In this document: piece after piece, positions 1 to 11,900 of the stretch
Layout: each line of letters begins with the position of its first letter
Numbering within the stretch: position 1 is the stretch's first letter
Source: an uncultured Bacteroidales bacterium
GTDB lineage: Bacteria > Bacteroidota > Bacteroidia > Bacteroidales > F082
NCBI GenBank assembly: GCA_947307415.1
Contig: CAMZJA010000003.1
Location: forward strand, 95,042-159,041
DNA: 64,000 nucleotides
Direction of reading: 5' to 3'
Position numbers and translations under genes: made by a program
The notes under the pieces: model-generated
What the model saw: only the letters and a program-made list of their open reading frames with translations
Told to the model about the DNA's origin: nothing
Databases searched by the model: none

Positions 1-3000
1 TTCCTGACCTGCGTATGCGCTCAAATCGATGTTGTGTGAACGCCAGTTCTCATAACGGTTGTTCTGGTGACGTACTGCTGCACCGCCATTGCCTGTGCCC
101 TTAGCACCACCGCTCCAAACTTGTGTGAAGTCAGCTGCTGTTGGGTTGTCGGCTGTTGCGACGCACACTGAGAAGTTCTCTGGATATGTGTCATTAGCAT
201 TGTCTGCCCAGAATGTCAGTGTTGAACCATTTTCAATAGCATACTTCTGAGGTGTGTAGAGGTAGCTGTCTGTGTCGAATGCACCGACATAGTCAACATA
301 TGAATAGCACATTGCGAAGCCTGTACCACCGTGTGCAAGTTCTGTGTAGTCATAACCACCGAGGTTGTTATCGCTGTAGATCCATTCACCACCGTCAGTA
401 TTGACTGTAAGAACGTTCCAGCCGTTCAAACCGCCTTCAAAGCCTTCTGTGAATGAGTTACTGCCTGGACCTGGTTGTGGACCTGGGCCTGGTGTTACAC
501 CACCTTCAGTCTCCCACATCACCCAACCTGTAGGTGATACGTAGAGATTAGCAACTGGAGCGATTGTCTCGACGAATGCGATGTCGTATGTTGCATCAGC
601 TGTGATTTCACCGTCGAATGACCATGTTGTTGTGTAACCGGCAAGTGTAGCTTCCATTGTGTAGTTACCTTTGCGGATAACCTTTGTTGCATGACCTGTT
701 TCGTCGATTGCCACATTGTATGTGTTGTCACCTGTAATAGCGATTGTTGCGCCAACTGGAGCCTGACCGTTATCTGTTGTGACATTGAATGTCAATGTAG
801 CATCCATATCCTTCTCGATGATATTTGACCAGATAATCTCTGACAAACCGTCGCCTGGAGTTGGTTGTGGACCAGGAGCTGAACCGTTTGTTGTAACAAC
901 AACGTCGTCAAGACCTACACCATAACCATAATTATCAACTTGTTTGAAACCAATCTGGTAATTGGCTGCAAAACCTGTGAGAGCGATGTCACCTGTAGAT
1001 GTCCATGTGCTGTGTGATGTTGTTGTTGAGAATAACTCATTCCATGCACCACCGTTTACGCGATAGTAAACGCCAAAGCCATCGGTATCACCAGCCCAGC
1101 TTCTGTTAATGTAGTTGCAGCTGATTGTACCTTCTGTTGCACCACTCAAATCCATTGCTGGAGTAATGAGATATGTTGCAGCACCTGTTGTTGAGTGATT
1201 AATCTTGGCATTGTATGAACCTGTTGCAGCACCTGTTGTTGAGCTGTAATCACCAGTACCGACACTCCATGTGCCATTACCTTCTTGTGTCCAACCTTCT
1301 GGCATTGAACCACTTTCGAAGCCTTCGTTGATAACCTCTGAACGGGTTGCGTCTGGAGTTGGAGCATAACCTTCATACTTAGCCTGGATACCCCACTGGT
1401 AAACACCGAATGTTTCGATGCTGTTGTCTGTGTATGACATCACGTCTGATGCAAGGTTGTTTGCAATAACTGTCTCTGTGCTGTCATAGAGATTACGACG
1501 GTGGAGGATGTAGTTAGCAAGTGAACGATCGCCGCGTGGAGCGAGTTTCGAACCGCCTGTTGCCAATGTGATATCATCAACGTTCAAAATGAACTGGTCG
1601 TTGCAGTTGAAGTGACGGATAGCAACATAGATGTCCTGACCTGCGTATGCGCTGAGGTCAACAGCATACTGATACCAAGCACCCTGTGCTCTTGTACCGC
1701 GAACTTCGCTGTTAACTTCTGCAGCGACATCGCTCTTAGCTGTCATAGTCCATTCCTGAACCATTGTGAATGCTGAAGCTGTAGCTGTTGTTGTTGAAAC
1801 AGCAACACCGAAGTGCTCAGCTGGGTATGAAGCATCCTGTGCGCATGCCCAGAACTGGATCTGTGCACCGTTTTCTGCTGAAATCTGTGGAGAAACGAGG
1901 TAGTTATCTGGAGTGATAGCTGCACTTGTTGCATTGCTGAATGAACCTGAGCAGACCATGTCATTTGATGACTCGTGACCGCTACCTGCCAAGCTTGCGC
2001 CTGATACTAAGTAGATACCACCGATCTGTGAACCCATGACCCAATCGTAACCGTCGTTGTTAGCGTCGATTGTTGTCCAGCCCTGCATTGTACCGTCTTC
2101 AAAGTCGTATGTTGTTGCACCAACGACTGGTGGAAGCGGAGCCTCGTATCTGTAGAGTGTAATGTCGTCGACGTATGCGCAGTCGTCATTGCTGTTGACT
2201 GATGAGTCTTTCTGGTAAGCCCACTTGTATGTGTGTGTACCCTCTGTTACGTCGAACTCTTTGTATGCGTATGCCGCAACACCACTGATAGCAGCACCTT
2301 TTTCAACACCGTCAATGTAGAAGTGGAACTTGTCATAGTTAGCTTCTGAAGAAACTGCTACCCAGAATCCCATCTTGCCATCGTAAGGAACATCAACTGT
2401 CACCTCAACTTCTGAGAGACCACTTGCAACACCCTCGCAGGTTGACTTGATAGCGTATGTGCCTTCGTGTGAATGACCTGTTGTGATAGCCCATGGATAT
2501 GTTGCAGGCAATGTGAAGTTGGCCTGTGAGAAGTCGCCTGTCTCGAAGTCAACGATCAATTCTGCTGGAGTCCATGACCATTCAACTAACACTTCGTTGT
2601 TATCCTGCTCTGTAGCTGTGATCTGCTCAAGAGGATAGTAGAACTCGTGTGTGAAGATGTCAGCAACTTCTGTCAACTGGTTGTAATTAACTGTGATAGC
2701 TTTGCCTTCATTCTCATAACCCTCTGTTACAATACCGATATCATACATACCAGCGAGAATATCACCTTCATAGAAACCGTTCTCGTCTGTTGTCAACTCA
2801 AATGTCTGTGTGTTGTCGTGCTCGTCAACACCAATTGCCATGATTGTTGCACCAGCGATCGGATGTAATGTGTCTGTGTCATAAACATAACCTTCAACTG
2901 AACCGAAGCCTGTCATGTAAACTGTAACGATATTTGAATATGCTGATTCACCTGCGTCGAAAACGTTTGTAACAGCGAATTCATAACCGTTCATGTTGTA

Positions 3001-5817
3001 CTCAAGACCTTCAACTGTGTAGGTGTTGGTTGTGATAGGTGTTTCGTTGACCTTCACGCCGTCGCGGTAGAGGTTGTAGCTCTTGAATGTACGTGCTGCA
3101 TCCCATGTGAACACTGCTGCATCGCCAGGATAAAGATTTGATTCTGCAATCTCCAAGCCTTCAACTGGGTCGATAGGTGTTGTGAAAGCTATGATTTCAC
3201 CTTCTGTTGTGCCAGCGACGTTACGCTCGTTCACCTGTAAGAAGTATGACTGGTTAGGCTCGAGATCCATAAGGAATGCCGACTCAACGAGATAGTCTGT
3301 CCAGTCGATCAAAGCGGTTTGCGGAGGATACTGTGTGCCGAACAAAACCTGCATCTCTGTGGTGTAGTCGCCAAGGATCCACTCTGCGAGATATGGATCT
3401 GACACGTTGGTCTCACCGTCGTATGGAGAAACAACAACTGCCTGCTCAGGTGCCGGAACCTCGGTTGTCATCATGTCAACCTGGAAATTCTCTGTCTTTG
3501 ACGCGACAGCCACGTAGTATGTACCTGCCGGGACATACATGTCGGCAATCTGGTAAACAGGATCTGTTGAACCGCCGCCAGATGTGACGTCGGCTGTGAT
3601 TGTGATGTCATCTACTAAGAAATAATAAGCGTCATAAGCTGTACTTGCAATAGCAACATACTTTGTTCCTGCAGGGAATGTAGCTGTGTGCTCTGCATAT
3701 AACTGAGAAGTTACAGTAACTTCATCACCAAAAGTAAATGCGCTTATATCATCAGTTGTGGTTGAATAACCAATTCTGTAAGATTCCGTATATGTATATG
3801 CTCTGCAATAGAAGCTCATTGTGCCACCGTTATTATCAGTCAATTCAGGTGAAATGAGATATTGTGGCGTATTTGTCGTCCATTTGAAACGGAAGCAATT
3901 GCTACCATTGTTAGCAGCGCCTGTATAAACACCAGTACCAGATTCACAATTATTCATTGTCCAATCGCCGATGCCGTCTTCCCAACCTTCTTCAATGAGG
4001 GTCTGAGTGTCGCGGTTGCCGCGTGTGTTCTGTGCTTTGGCCTCGTTGTACATCTGGGCTTTAGAAACGCCCATTGCTGTGCCGTCAACTGCCGCTATTT
4101 CGCTTTCAACAGCGTTAGGGTTGCTCTTGACAGTCATTGTGCCAAGGTCAACAGTAACCTCGCGACCTGTAGGAAGCTCGAGGAAACGGGTGTAGATAAC
4201 AGGAGTGTAGGCTGTGTTGCTGCTCCATGCCGGTGATGTTGCGTTCGGATTGTATGTCCAAATCTTACCGTTTGTGGCGTCAACAGGGATTCTGCCGCAG
4301 TAGGAAGCGTATGGGCTGTCTGAATAGAAGATAACCCAGATGTCTTCACCTTCATTGACAAGAACCGGCTCTTCGAGGTTGATGTCGAAGAAATACAGAG
4401 CCTGTGGGTTTTCAGCAACGCCAAAGCTCACGAGCTCACCGTCGAATGGGGTTGCACCACCTTTAATGATATAGCACTCATAGTCGTACGACTCGCGTGC
4501 TGCTGCCTCAACTGTTGTGATTGAGGTGCCTGCAAGACCCAACTCCTCAATGTATGAGGCAGGGATCTGGTAGCCATAGTAGTAACCGCCGCCAGCCGAG
4601 AGGCCGTACCATGTGTTGGTGCCTGAATAAGCGTATGCAAACCACATTTGCATCGGGCCAGGATTTACTGTAGGACCGTTGTAAACATAGTTGTTGTCAG
4701 CATCAGGACCGCCAACACCGTTGAAGTCTTCGGTGTAAAGTCTTGTCTTTGCACCTGCACCGTTAGTACCTGCGCTGAACAAAACGTCGTTGTCGAAGGT
4801 CACTTTATAAACCGCGTCGGCAGCGTCGTCAGCCTGACCGAGCTCGTAGTTTCTGTAGATGCCTGTAGGGGCGTTGCCCTGGAATGGCATTGCTGTAACT
4901 TCTTCAGCCATTTCCCACACGTCGCCGTCAACCGGCTCGTACATCTCGGCTGTAGCGTCAATTGTGGTGAATGTTCTGTCGCTGTAAGAAACAAGAACCT
5001 GACCGTTCAGTGTGCCAGCGGCAGGAGTACCTGTCGTTGTTACACTGATAGGCATTGTACCATTGTAACCAAGAGCGTATGGAACCTCGGCCTCAACGGC
5101 GAAGTTGGCTGTACCGTCAACACCTGTCACAGTGGTAGGAGTACCCTGGTTGGTGATAGCTAACTCATACGGTTTCATCCATGCGCCTATAGGGCGAACG
5201 CCTAACTGCACAGGGTTTTCACTCGGCACGATGGTTGTTGCCGGAAGGTCTCCTTGCACAAATTCGAAAGTGGTTTTAGGCAGGAAGTTCCTCTGAGACG
5301 TAGAAGCACCAGATGAATTTCTTTGAATGGAAGCACCTGCTGCTGTTACACCATAGAAATAAGCGCTTTTATAATCACCTGCTGTTGATACAAATGTACC
5401 AATGAGAAGGTTTCCACCATTGTAAGTGTAGTTGTTGTCAAACACAACTTCCATTGTTGAACCGGTTCCGTTTAAAGCACCTTGATAAACTTGGGTGCAT
5501 CCGCTTGGTCCAACAAAAGCACTTAAAGTTGTTCCCTCAATCTCAGTCATGTAAACTTGGAATGTAGCTGTCCAAGCGGATGTAGCTGGAGTACTTAAGT
5601 AGAATGTCAGTTTTGAAATCTGACCGCCTGGCAGAATTCCAATTTCACTTGCCGGAATGACAAACTCACTTTGACAGCCTTGCGTATCGGCATAATAGCC
5701 ATACACCGGGATGTAACCGTTTGTAACTGTCCCGTCGCAGACTGTCACTTCGTCAGCTCTCATTGTACCCATGAAGGCAAACAAGAGCATCGTTAAAAAT
5801 AGAAATGCTTTTTTCAT
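1..5817 (-). CDS. giant secreted multidomain cleaved-adhesin-like protein (3' end outside window)
   Basis: The frame is open from an ATG at 5817 to the window edge, giving 1939 residues without a stop, so the C-terminus is not visible. A signal peptide (about residues 1-21, ending near ALRADE-like MRADE) precedes repeated extracellular modules: a lectin-like/beta-sandwich module (about 25-190), a fibronectin-III-like segment (about 786-880), a carboxypeptidase-regulatory-like fold (about 966-1043), a MAM-like segment (about 1086-1223), a cleaved-adhesin module (about 1233-1420, with DLSAYAGQDIYVAIRHFNC and ILNVDDITL), another jelly-roll segment (about 1495-1645) and the start of a further cleaved-adhesin module (1786 to edge). 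Cleaved-adhesin modules are known from Porphyromonas gingipain/HagA haemagglutinins. By family it is probably surface-attached through T9SS; the sorting domain would lie beyond base 1. It is a tandem paralogue of the next gene. Ligand unknown. Confidence 0.85.
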   Translation of the reverse strand, partial: MKKAFLFLTMLLFAFMGTMRADEVTVCDGTVTNGYIPVYGYYADTQGCQSEFVIPASEIGILPGGQISKLTFYLSTPATSAWTATFQVYMTEIEGTTLSAFVGPSGCTQVYQGALNGTGSTMEVVFDNNYTYNGGNLLIGTFVSTAGDYKSAYFYGVTAAGASIQRNSSGASTSQRNFLPKTTFEFVQGDLPATTIVPSENPVQLGVRPIGAWMKPYELAITNQGTPTTVTGVDGTANFAVEAEVPYALGYNGTMPISVTTTGTPAAGTLNGQVLVSYSDRTFTTIDATAEMYEPVDGDVWEMAEEVTAMPFQGNAPTGIYRNYELGQADDAADAVYKVTFDNDVLFSAGTNGAGAKTRLYTEDFNGVGGPDADNNYVYNGPTVNPGPMQMWFAYAYSGTNTWYGLSAGGGYYYGYQIPASYIEELGLAGTSITTVEAAARESYDYECYIIKGGATPFDGELVSFGVAENPQALYFFDINLEEPVLVNEGEDIWVIFYSDSPYASYCGRIPVDATNGKIWTYNPNATSPAWSSNTAYTPVIYTRFLELPTGREVTVDLGTMTVKSNPNAVESEIAAVDGTAMGVSKAQMYNEAKAQNTRGNRDTQTLIEEGWEDGIGDWTMNNCESGTGVYTGAANNGSNCFRFKWTTNTPQYLISPELTDNNGGTMSFYCRAYTYTESYRIGYSTTTDDISAFTFGDEVTVTSQLYAEHTATFPAGTKYVAIASTAYDAYYFLVDDITITADVTSGGGSTDPVYQIADMYVPAGTYYVAVASKTENFQVDMMTTEVPAPEQAVVVSPYDGETNVSDPYLAEWILGDYTTEMQVLFGTQYPPQTALIDWTDYLVESAFLMDLEPNQSYFLQVNERNVAGTTEGEIIAFTTPIDPVEGLEIAESNLYPGDAAVFTWDAARTFKSYNLYRDGVKVNETPITTNTYTVEGLEYNMNGYEFAVTNVFDAGESAYSNIVTVYMTGFGSVEGYVYDTDTLHPIAGATIMAIGVDEHDNTQTFELTTDENGFYEGDILAGMYDIGIVTEGYENEGKAITVNYNQLTEVADIFTHEFYYPLEQITATEQDNNEVLVEWSWTPAELIVDFETGDFSQANFTLPATYPWAITTGHSHEGTYAIKSTCEGVASGLSEVEVTVDVPYDGKMGFWVAVSSEANYDKFHFYIDGVEKGAAISGVAAYAYKEFDVTEGTHTYKWAYQKDSSVNSNDDCAYVDDITLYRYEAPLPPVVGATTYDFEDGTMQGWTTIDANNDGYDWVMGSQIGGIYLVSGASLAGSGHESSNDMVCSGSFSNATSAAITPDNYLVSPQISAENGAQIQFWACAQDASYPAEHFGVAVSTTTATASAFTMVQEWTMTAKSDVAAEVNSEVRGTRAQGAWYQYAVDLSAYAGQDIYVAIRHFNCNDQFILNVDDITLATGGSKLAPRGDRSLANYILHRRNLYDSTETVIANNLASDVMSYTDNSIETFGVYQWGIQAKYEGYAPTPDATRSEVINEGFESGSMPEGWTQEGNGTWSVGTGDYSSTTGAATGSYNAKINHSTTGAATYLITPAMDLSGATEGTISCNYINRSWAGDTDGFGVYYRVNGGAWNELFSTTTSHSTWTSTGDIALTGFAANYQIGFKQVDNYGYGVGLDDVVVTTNGSAPGPQPTPGDGLSEIIWSNIIEKDMDATLTFNVTTDNGQAPVGATIAITGDNTYNVAIDETGHATKVIRKGNYTMEATLAGYTTTWSFDGEITADATYDIAFVETIAPVANLYVSPTGWVMWETEGGVTPGPGPQPGPGSNSFTEGFEGGLNGWNVLTVNTDGGEWIYSDNNLGGYDYTELAHGGTGFAMCYSYVDYVGAFDTDSYLYTPQKYAIENGSTLTFWADNANDTYPENFSVCVATADNPTAADFTQVWSGGAKGTGNGGAAVRHQNNRYENWRSHNIDLSAYAGQE

Positions 5818-5876
5818 AACAGAAAAATTTAGTTAATAATTATGTTAATTTTCTTCAATTTTTCATTTTTAACTCC

Positions 5877-5914
5877 AATAAGGAGCGTCACTTTTTAGGG
5901 TGACGTTCCTTATT
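5877..5914 (-). terminator. terminator-like hairpin between the two adhesin genes
   Basis: Arms of 15 bases (5877-5891 and 5900-5914) pair with one mismatch around a short loop. It lies 18 bases past the stop codon of the upstream giant gene (read leftward) and before the start of the next. There is no clear U-tract on the minus strand, so it may be an RNA-stabilising or partial terminator rather than a classic one. Confidence 0.5.
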
Positions 5915-5932
5915 ATATTAATAGGTGTTCAA

Positions 5933-8900
5933 TTACTTGGTAACAGTAATGCGTTTGACACTTGTACCGTTCTCAGTAATGATGTTGACCATGTAAACAC
6001 CTGCTTCGAACTGAGCCATGTTGATGACCTTTTCGTCAGCGTTCACATCCATGTCGTAAACCACCTGACCCATTGCGTTGACAATGCTGATGTGCTTCAT
6101 TGCTGTAGCCTCGATGCGGAGGTCGCCGCTTGTTGGGTTAGGATAGATTGAGTTGATGACTTCGTTCTCGCCGATGCTCAATGGCTGTGCAGCGTAGACG
6201 ATAGTGTTGTGTCCGTCGCATGACTGGAGGTAGTCGCTGTCAACCCAAACAACTCTATATGTATGCTCTGCGAAGTCGCCTGCATCATATGTGAAGCTTG
6301 TGCTTGCTGTTGCGCCAACGAGTTCACCGTCGAAGAAGATGTTGTACTTGTTAGCTACGAGACCTGAAGGTGCTGGACCGCTACCTGCTTCAACGTAAGC
6401 GCGGATGTTCCAGTTGCCGCCGTATGAGCCGCTTGTTGCTGAGTAGAGTGATTCATACCATGTAGCACCGTCTGTTGAGAGCCATGAACCATTTGTCTGG
6501 CCTGGTGATGCACCGTCGTATGATGCTACATACTGACCGCTTGTGTTGTGCATGATGACCCAGATGTTCTGTTCAGCGTCGATTTCGACTGGTTCGCCCA
6601 TTTCGATTTCAACGTTAGCTGTAATACCTGTTGTGGTGTATGGCTGTGAGTAGAGCTGTGTGCCAGGAGCTGATGTGCCGCCTTGGTAGATAGTCACTGT
6701 ACCTGAACTTGCTGTGTGATCGAAGTATGAAATCTTGGTGAGTCTGTTGCCCTCGATTGTTCCTGCAGGGAACATGATGCCCCAGTAGAAGCCACCACCT
6801 GCTGACAAACCGATAGCGTCGTAGTTTGTACCATTGTCATAGTAGTACCAGTTACCGTCGCGGTCGTAGTTGATAGCGCCGAAGCCTGTACCTACGTTAG
6901 CAAGTGTACCTGCTTCCAATGCCTTGGCTGGAGCTGTCAATTCGATATCGTCAATGTTCAAGATGAACATGTCTGTGCAGTTGAAGTGGCGAATAGCAAC
7001 CCAGATTTCCTGGCCTGCGTATGCGCTGAGGTCAACTGTCTTCTCATACCATGCACCCTGTGCTCTTGTCTGGCCGTTGCGACCGACAGATGCTGCACCT
7101 TCACCCTTAGCTGTCAATGTCCATTCAGCGACTGTTGTGAAGTCTGATGCTGATGTGTTGCCTGTTGTTGAAACTGCAACGCCATAGTGCTCAGCTGCGT
7201 AGCTTGCATCCTGTGCGCATGCATAGAACTTAATCTGTGTGTACTCACCCTTAGATGGTGATACGAGGAAGTTGTTTGGTGTCAAAGCTTGACCTGTCTG
7301 GTTAGCATATGAACCTGAGATCACGTATGCCTCTGATCCGTTGTGGCCTGTACCTGAGAGGTTGACGCCTGAGTTGTGGTAGATACCTGGGTTAGCGCTT
7401 GATACCCAACCGTTGCCGTCACCGTCACCGTCGATTGATGTCCAACCCATCATTGTGTTGTCATCGAAGTTGAATGATGTGCCCTGACCTGGGTTTGGAT
7501 TCGGGTTCGGGTTTGGATTCGGGTTAGGTGTTGTGCCGTCCCATGCGATTGTCACATTGGTGTTGCCTGGAGTGTTAGCTGCCATGACTGTGTCAATCTG
7601 GTGAGCTGCGCCAGAGCAGTCTGTGTATGTGAAGTCTGCTGTTACATAAGGGCTCATACCTGTTGTGTAAACAACTGCCACACCAACTGTGTATGTTGTA
7701 CCGACTGTAAGTTGGTCTTCGTCAAACTGGATGAAGTTGTCTGTTGTTTCACCATAGTATTGATTGTTGAACTTGATCATGTAGTACTGAGCAACTCTGT
7801 CGTTGACCGGAATCATAGCATCCCATGATGCGTAACCTGATCTTGAAACTGAAAGATAACCAACTGGCTTGAATACTTCTTCAAATGTTGCTGACAATAC
7901 TGTTTCATCCCAAATGCTTACTGGAACGCTTACGAAGTTCGACTGATAGTCTTGGTGGAGGAATGTCACTACGTATTCACCCTTGCGGAAGTCTGTAATA
8001 GTGTCTGTACCGGTCTCATCGAGAGTAACAGTGAATGTTGTGTTCTCGAATGTGTTGTCGAATCTCACTGTCACACCTTCTGCTGTTGCATCCGGAAGAA
8101 CTGCGTTAACAATAACTGTTGTCTTGATATCCTTTGGAAGGACATTTGACCAAACGATAGGTGTCTCAGGATCGTCGTTGCTTGTGCCACCACCTTCGTA
8201 TGTGAGAGTGATGTCGTCAACCATCATGTAGTCGCCTGTTGGGTTAACACTGCTGTCCTTGCTGTATTTCCAAGTAAGTGTGTGTTCACCTGCTTCAACG
8301 TCGTAGCTGTATTCGTTCCAACCTGACTGGTTAGCGCCATAGCAGAACATCTGTGTACCGTCGAGTTCGAAGATGCACTTATCCCAAATTGATGAAGTAC
8401 CTTCGCCCATGCACAATGCCCAGAATGAGATGTTACCGTCTGTTGGCAATGTCACTGTAGCGTCGATCTGTGATGTTGAGCTTGAAACACCGGCGTTGCT
8501 TGTCTTCATTGCTTTGCCTGTGTGACCACCGTCAACAACTGTCCAAGGATATGTACCTTGTGTTACGCCATTCGGGAACTGGCTGAAGTCGCCTGTTTCG
8601 AAGTCGATAACGGTTTCTGCGCGGTTACCACCCTTAGCTGGTGAAGGATAGATAGCTGATACACCATACTGATAGAGACCTGGTTCCATGTTGGCCCATC
8701 CGAAGTCAGCATATAATGTATCTGTTACGTTGCCTAAGTATACTGAGTCAGCTGCTACGAGAGCGTTTTCTTTGAGGATAGCTTTTCTGTAGACTGCATA
8801 TTCCTGAACGCTGCGGCCCTTTGATGAACCATGCAATGTGATATCGTCAACGTTCAAGATGAACATGTCTGTGCAGTTGAAGTGGCGGATAGCAACCCAG

Positions 8901-11900
8901 ATTTCCTGGCCTGCGTATGCGCTGAGGTCAACTGTCTTCTCATACCAGTTACCCTGTGCTCTTGTCTGGCCGTTACGACCGACTGATGTTGCACCCTGAT
9001 CTTTAGCTGTCAATGTCCATTCAGCGACTGTTGTGAAGTCAGCTGCTGATGTGTTGCCTGTTGTTGAAACTGCAACGCCGAAGTGCTCAGCTGCGTAGCT
9101 TGCATCCTGTGCGCATGCGAAGAATGAAATTGATGTCCAAGCAGCCTTTGTAGGTGATACGAGGAAGTTGTTTGGTGTCAATGCTTGACCTGTCTGGTTA
9201 GCATATGAACCTGAAATCACGTATGCTTCTGATGCGTTGTGACCTGTACCTGACAAGCTGACGCCTGAGTTGTGGTAGATGCCTGGGTTAGCGCTTGATA
9301 CCCAACCGTTGCCGTCACCGTCACCGTCGATTGATGTCCAACCCATCATTGTGTTGTCGTCGAAGTTGAATGTTTCGTCTGCAACTGGAGTTGTACCGCC
9401 TGGTGTGTTGCCACCTGGGTTAGGAACAGGGATAACCTCTGTCATAGACCATTTCACTCTTGACAAATCTGCATCCATTTCTTCTGCTACAACGCTCATA
9501 ACTGGGTTGTAAACCTCGTGCATTGTGAAGTTGATTGTTTCTGTGCCCTGGTAAGCAAGAGTTACAGGATTTTCCATGTAGGCTGTTTCCATGCCTTCTT
9601 TTTCTGCCTTACCTATATTATAAATACCGGCTTTCACGTTTGCAATTGTGTAAACACCGCTTGCATTTGTTGTGCCTTGGTAAGCTGTAACGTTGCCAAA
9701 TTCGTCTGTACCGTTGTATTTAACTGTAACGCCGGCGATTCCTGTGTTGCTGATGAGTTCTTTAACAGTACCTGTCAATGTGCCATAACCTGAAACCTTC
9801 ACCACGACTGGATCTGATTTCTCTGATTCACCCTCATCGTAAACAGCTGTAACTGTCACATTGTGACCTGGTGTTACGTTGTATGGGAGGTTACCGAGGT
9901 TGTACTTGTTCTCTGTGATGAGTGAAGTGTTAGCTTTCACATCGCCATAGTAAACGTTGAAGCCCTGGATAGCACGGCCGCCCTTCTTGTCACCGCAAGT
10001 GAAGGTCACTTTTGGTAAGAAGTTACGCTGGTTGAATGTAACGCCTGACAAAGCTGAGCTGTTGTAACCTGATGCTGATGCACCTGTTGCTGTAACACCA
10101 TAGAATGATGCTGATTTGTATGTGCCGTTCACTGTCTCCTGGATACCGACGAGGAGGTTGCCACCGCCGTATGTGTAAGGCTCGTCAAGGTTGATAACCA
10201 TTGTTGTGCCTGTACCATCGAGGTAACCAGTGTAGCTGATCTGAGCGTTTGTTGCTGTGTAGTATGATGACAATGTTGTAGCGTCAACTTCCTGGAAGTA
10301 AACCTGGAACACGTCTGGTGCCCATGTTGCTGTTGCTGGTGAGCTGAGGTAGAATGTCAATGATGTGATTGCACCACCTGCCATCTCTTCAAGCATTTCA
10401 GCTGGATAAATCATCTCGCTTCTTGTGTAGTAGTCTGCCCAGAGACCGTAAACAGGAACGTATGAGTTGGTTTCTGTACCGTCAGCCACTGTGAGTTCAC
10501 CTGTGAAGCCACCTGTGCCGGCGAGTTTCCATTTAATTAATGTAGTCTCGTCAACGAAGATATTTTCTTCTGAAGCTGTAACATTGCTTGGAGTAATCAA
10601 AGCTGTTGTGAAGCCCCAACGTTGACCTGTAACGGTGCCGTTTGAGTTCTTTACTTTGATCTGCCAGAAGTACTGTGTGTTAGCTGAAACGAGGCTTGTA
10701 ACATTGAATGTACCATAAGCTGCGTCGACCACTGTCCAGTCCTGAGCAACTGTCATGTTGACTGGTGATGTGCCGAACAACACCTGATACTGTGATGCAT
10801 TTTCACCACCTTCCCATGAAAGGACGATGTCGCCTTCAAGACCTGTTGCGCCGTTTGCTGGAGCGAGGTTGGTGATAGCTGTTGGAGCTGGCATCTGTTC
10901 GACTGTACCTTCAACTGTTGTGATTGCATCGCCTGCAACGATCATGTAGTATGTACCTTTGAGGAGGATCTGATCCTGCATTTCAGCCATTGCATAAGCA
11001 ACTGGTTCGACTGCCAATGTTGGGTGGAAATCCAAAACCTTGTTGTAGATACCGATGAAATTACCTGTACCTGCGTTTACTGAGAACAAAGCGTCTTTTG
11101 CAAGTGTGAATTGGTAAACAGCGTCAGCAGCAATATTACCCTGAGCGCCATAGTAGTTAGCGTGGAGGTTTGCTGGCTCGTGTGAGAAGTTAGCGACACC
11201 TGCTGTGTATGACAATTGGAGTGTCTTTGCTGTCTCAACGATATCAGCTTCACCAGCTTCGTAGAGTGTAGCTGTCACAGGGATTGTGACGATGTCTCTG
11301 GTTTGTGCATAGAAGAGTGTGAATTCTTCTGCATAATTACCGGGAGCTGCATTATGATTCCATTCAACTTCGAAATCGATCATGTCACCTGTTTCAAGTG
11401 TCTGGTTGATTTCTTCGCTCAAAGCGAATGGTGTAGCACCTGATGTGTTACTCATTGAACCTTGAACATTTGCTGTTGCGCCATTGTTTTCAATTCTTGC
11501 TGTGAATGGTTCCATCCAACCGTTAGTTGGTCTTTCACCCAAAGCCCAAACGTCTGCTGGGGTAACAGCAAGGCTACCTGTTGGTGTTGGTGTTGGACCT
11601 GAACCTGGAGTGATGTCCAACATTACAACGCTCTTTTTTGCAAGAGTACTACCTGCCACACCTGGAGTGGTCGGGTCATACAATGCAGCGTCGCGATAAG
11701 CATAGATAGCTTGGGTTTCGTTGGTTGTCATAACGACGCTTGCTGCACCGCCGCTCCATGAACCCGTAACATCCTGGAAGCAAATCACCAAGTTATTTTC
11801 ACCACTGTAGCTAAATGGTGTGCTGAGAGTGATTGTTGTCGCGACAGGATCTGTGATACCATTGGCCAAAGTTAATGTACCAACCAAGTCGCCTGCTGTC

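Noticed and set aside
4648-5163. 171-codon plus-strand frame opposite the first giant adhesin
   Set aside because: Composition (Cys, Val, Ser-rich) is what results from reading the reverse of Thr/Asn/Gly-rich adhesin codons; no signal or domain.
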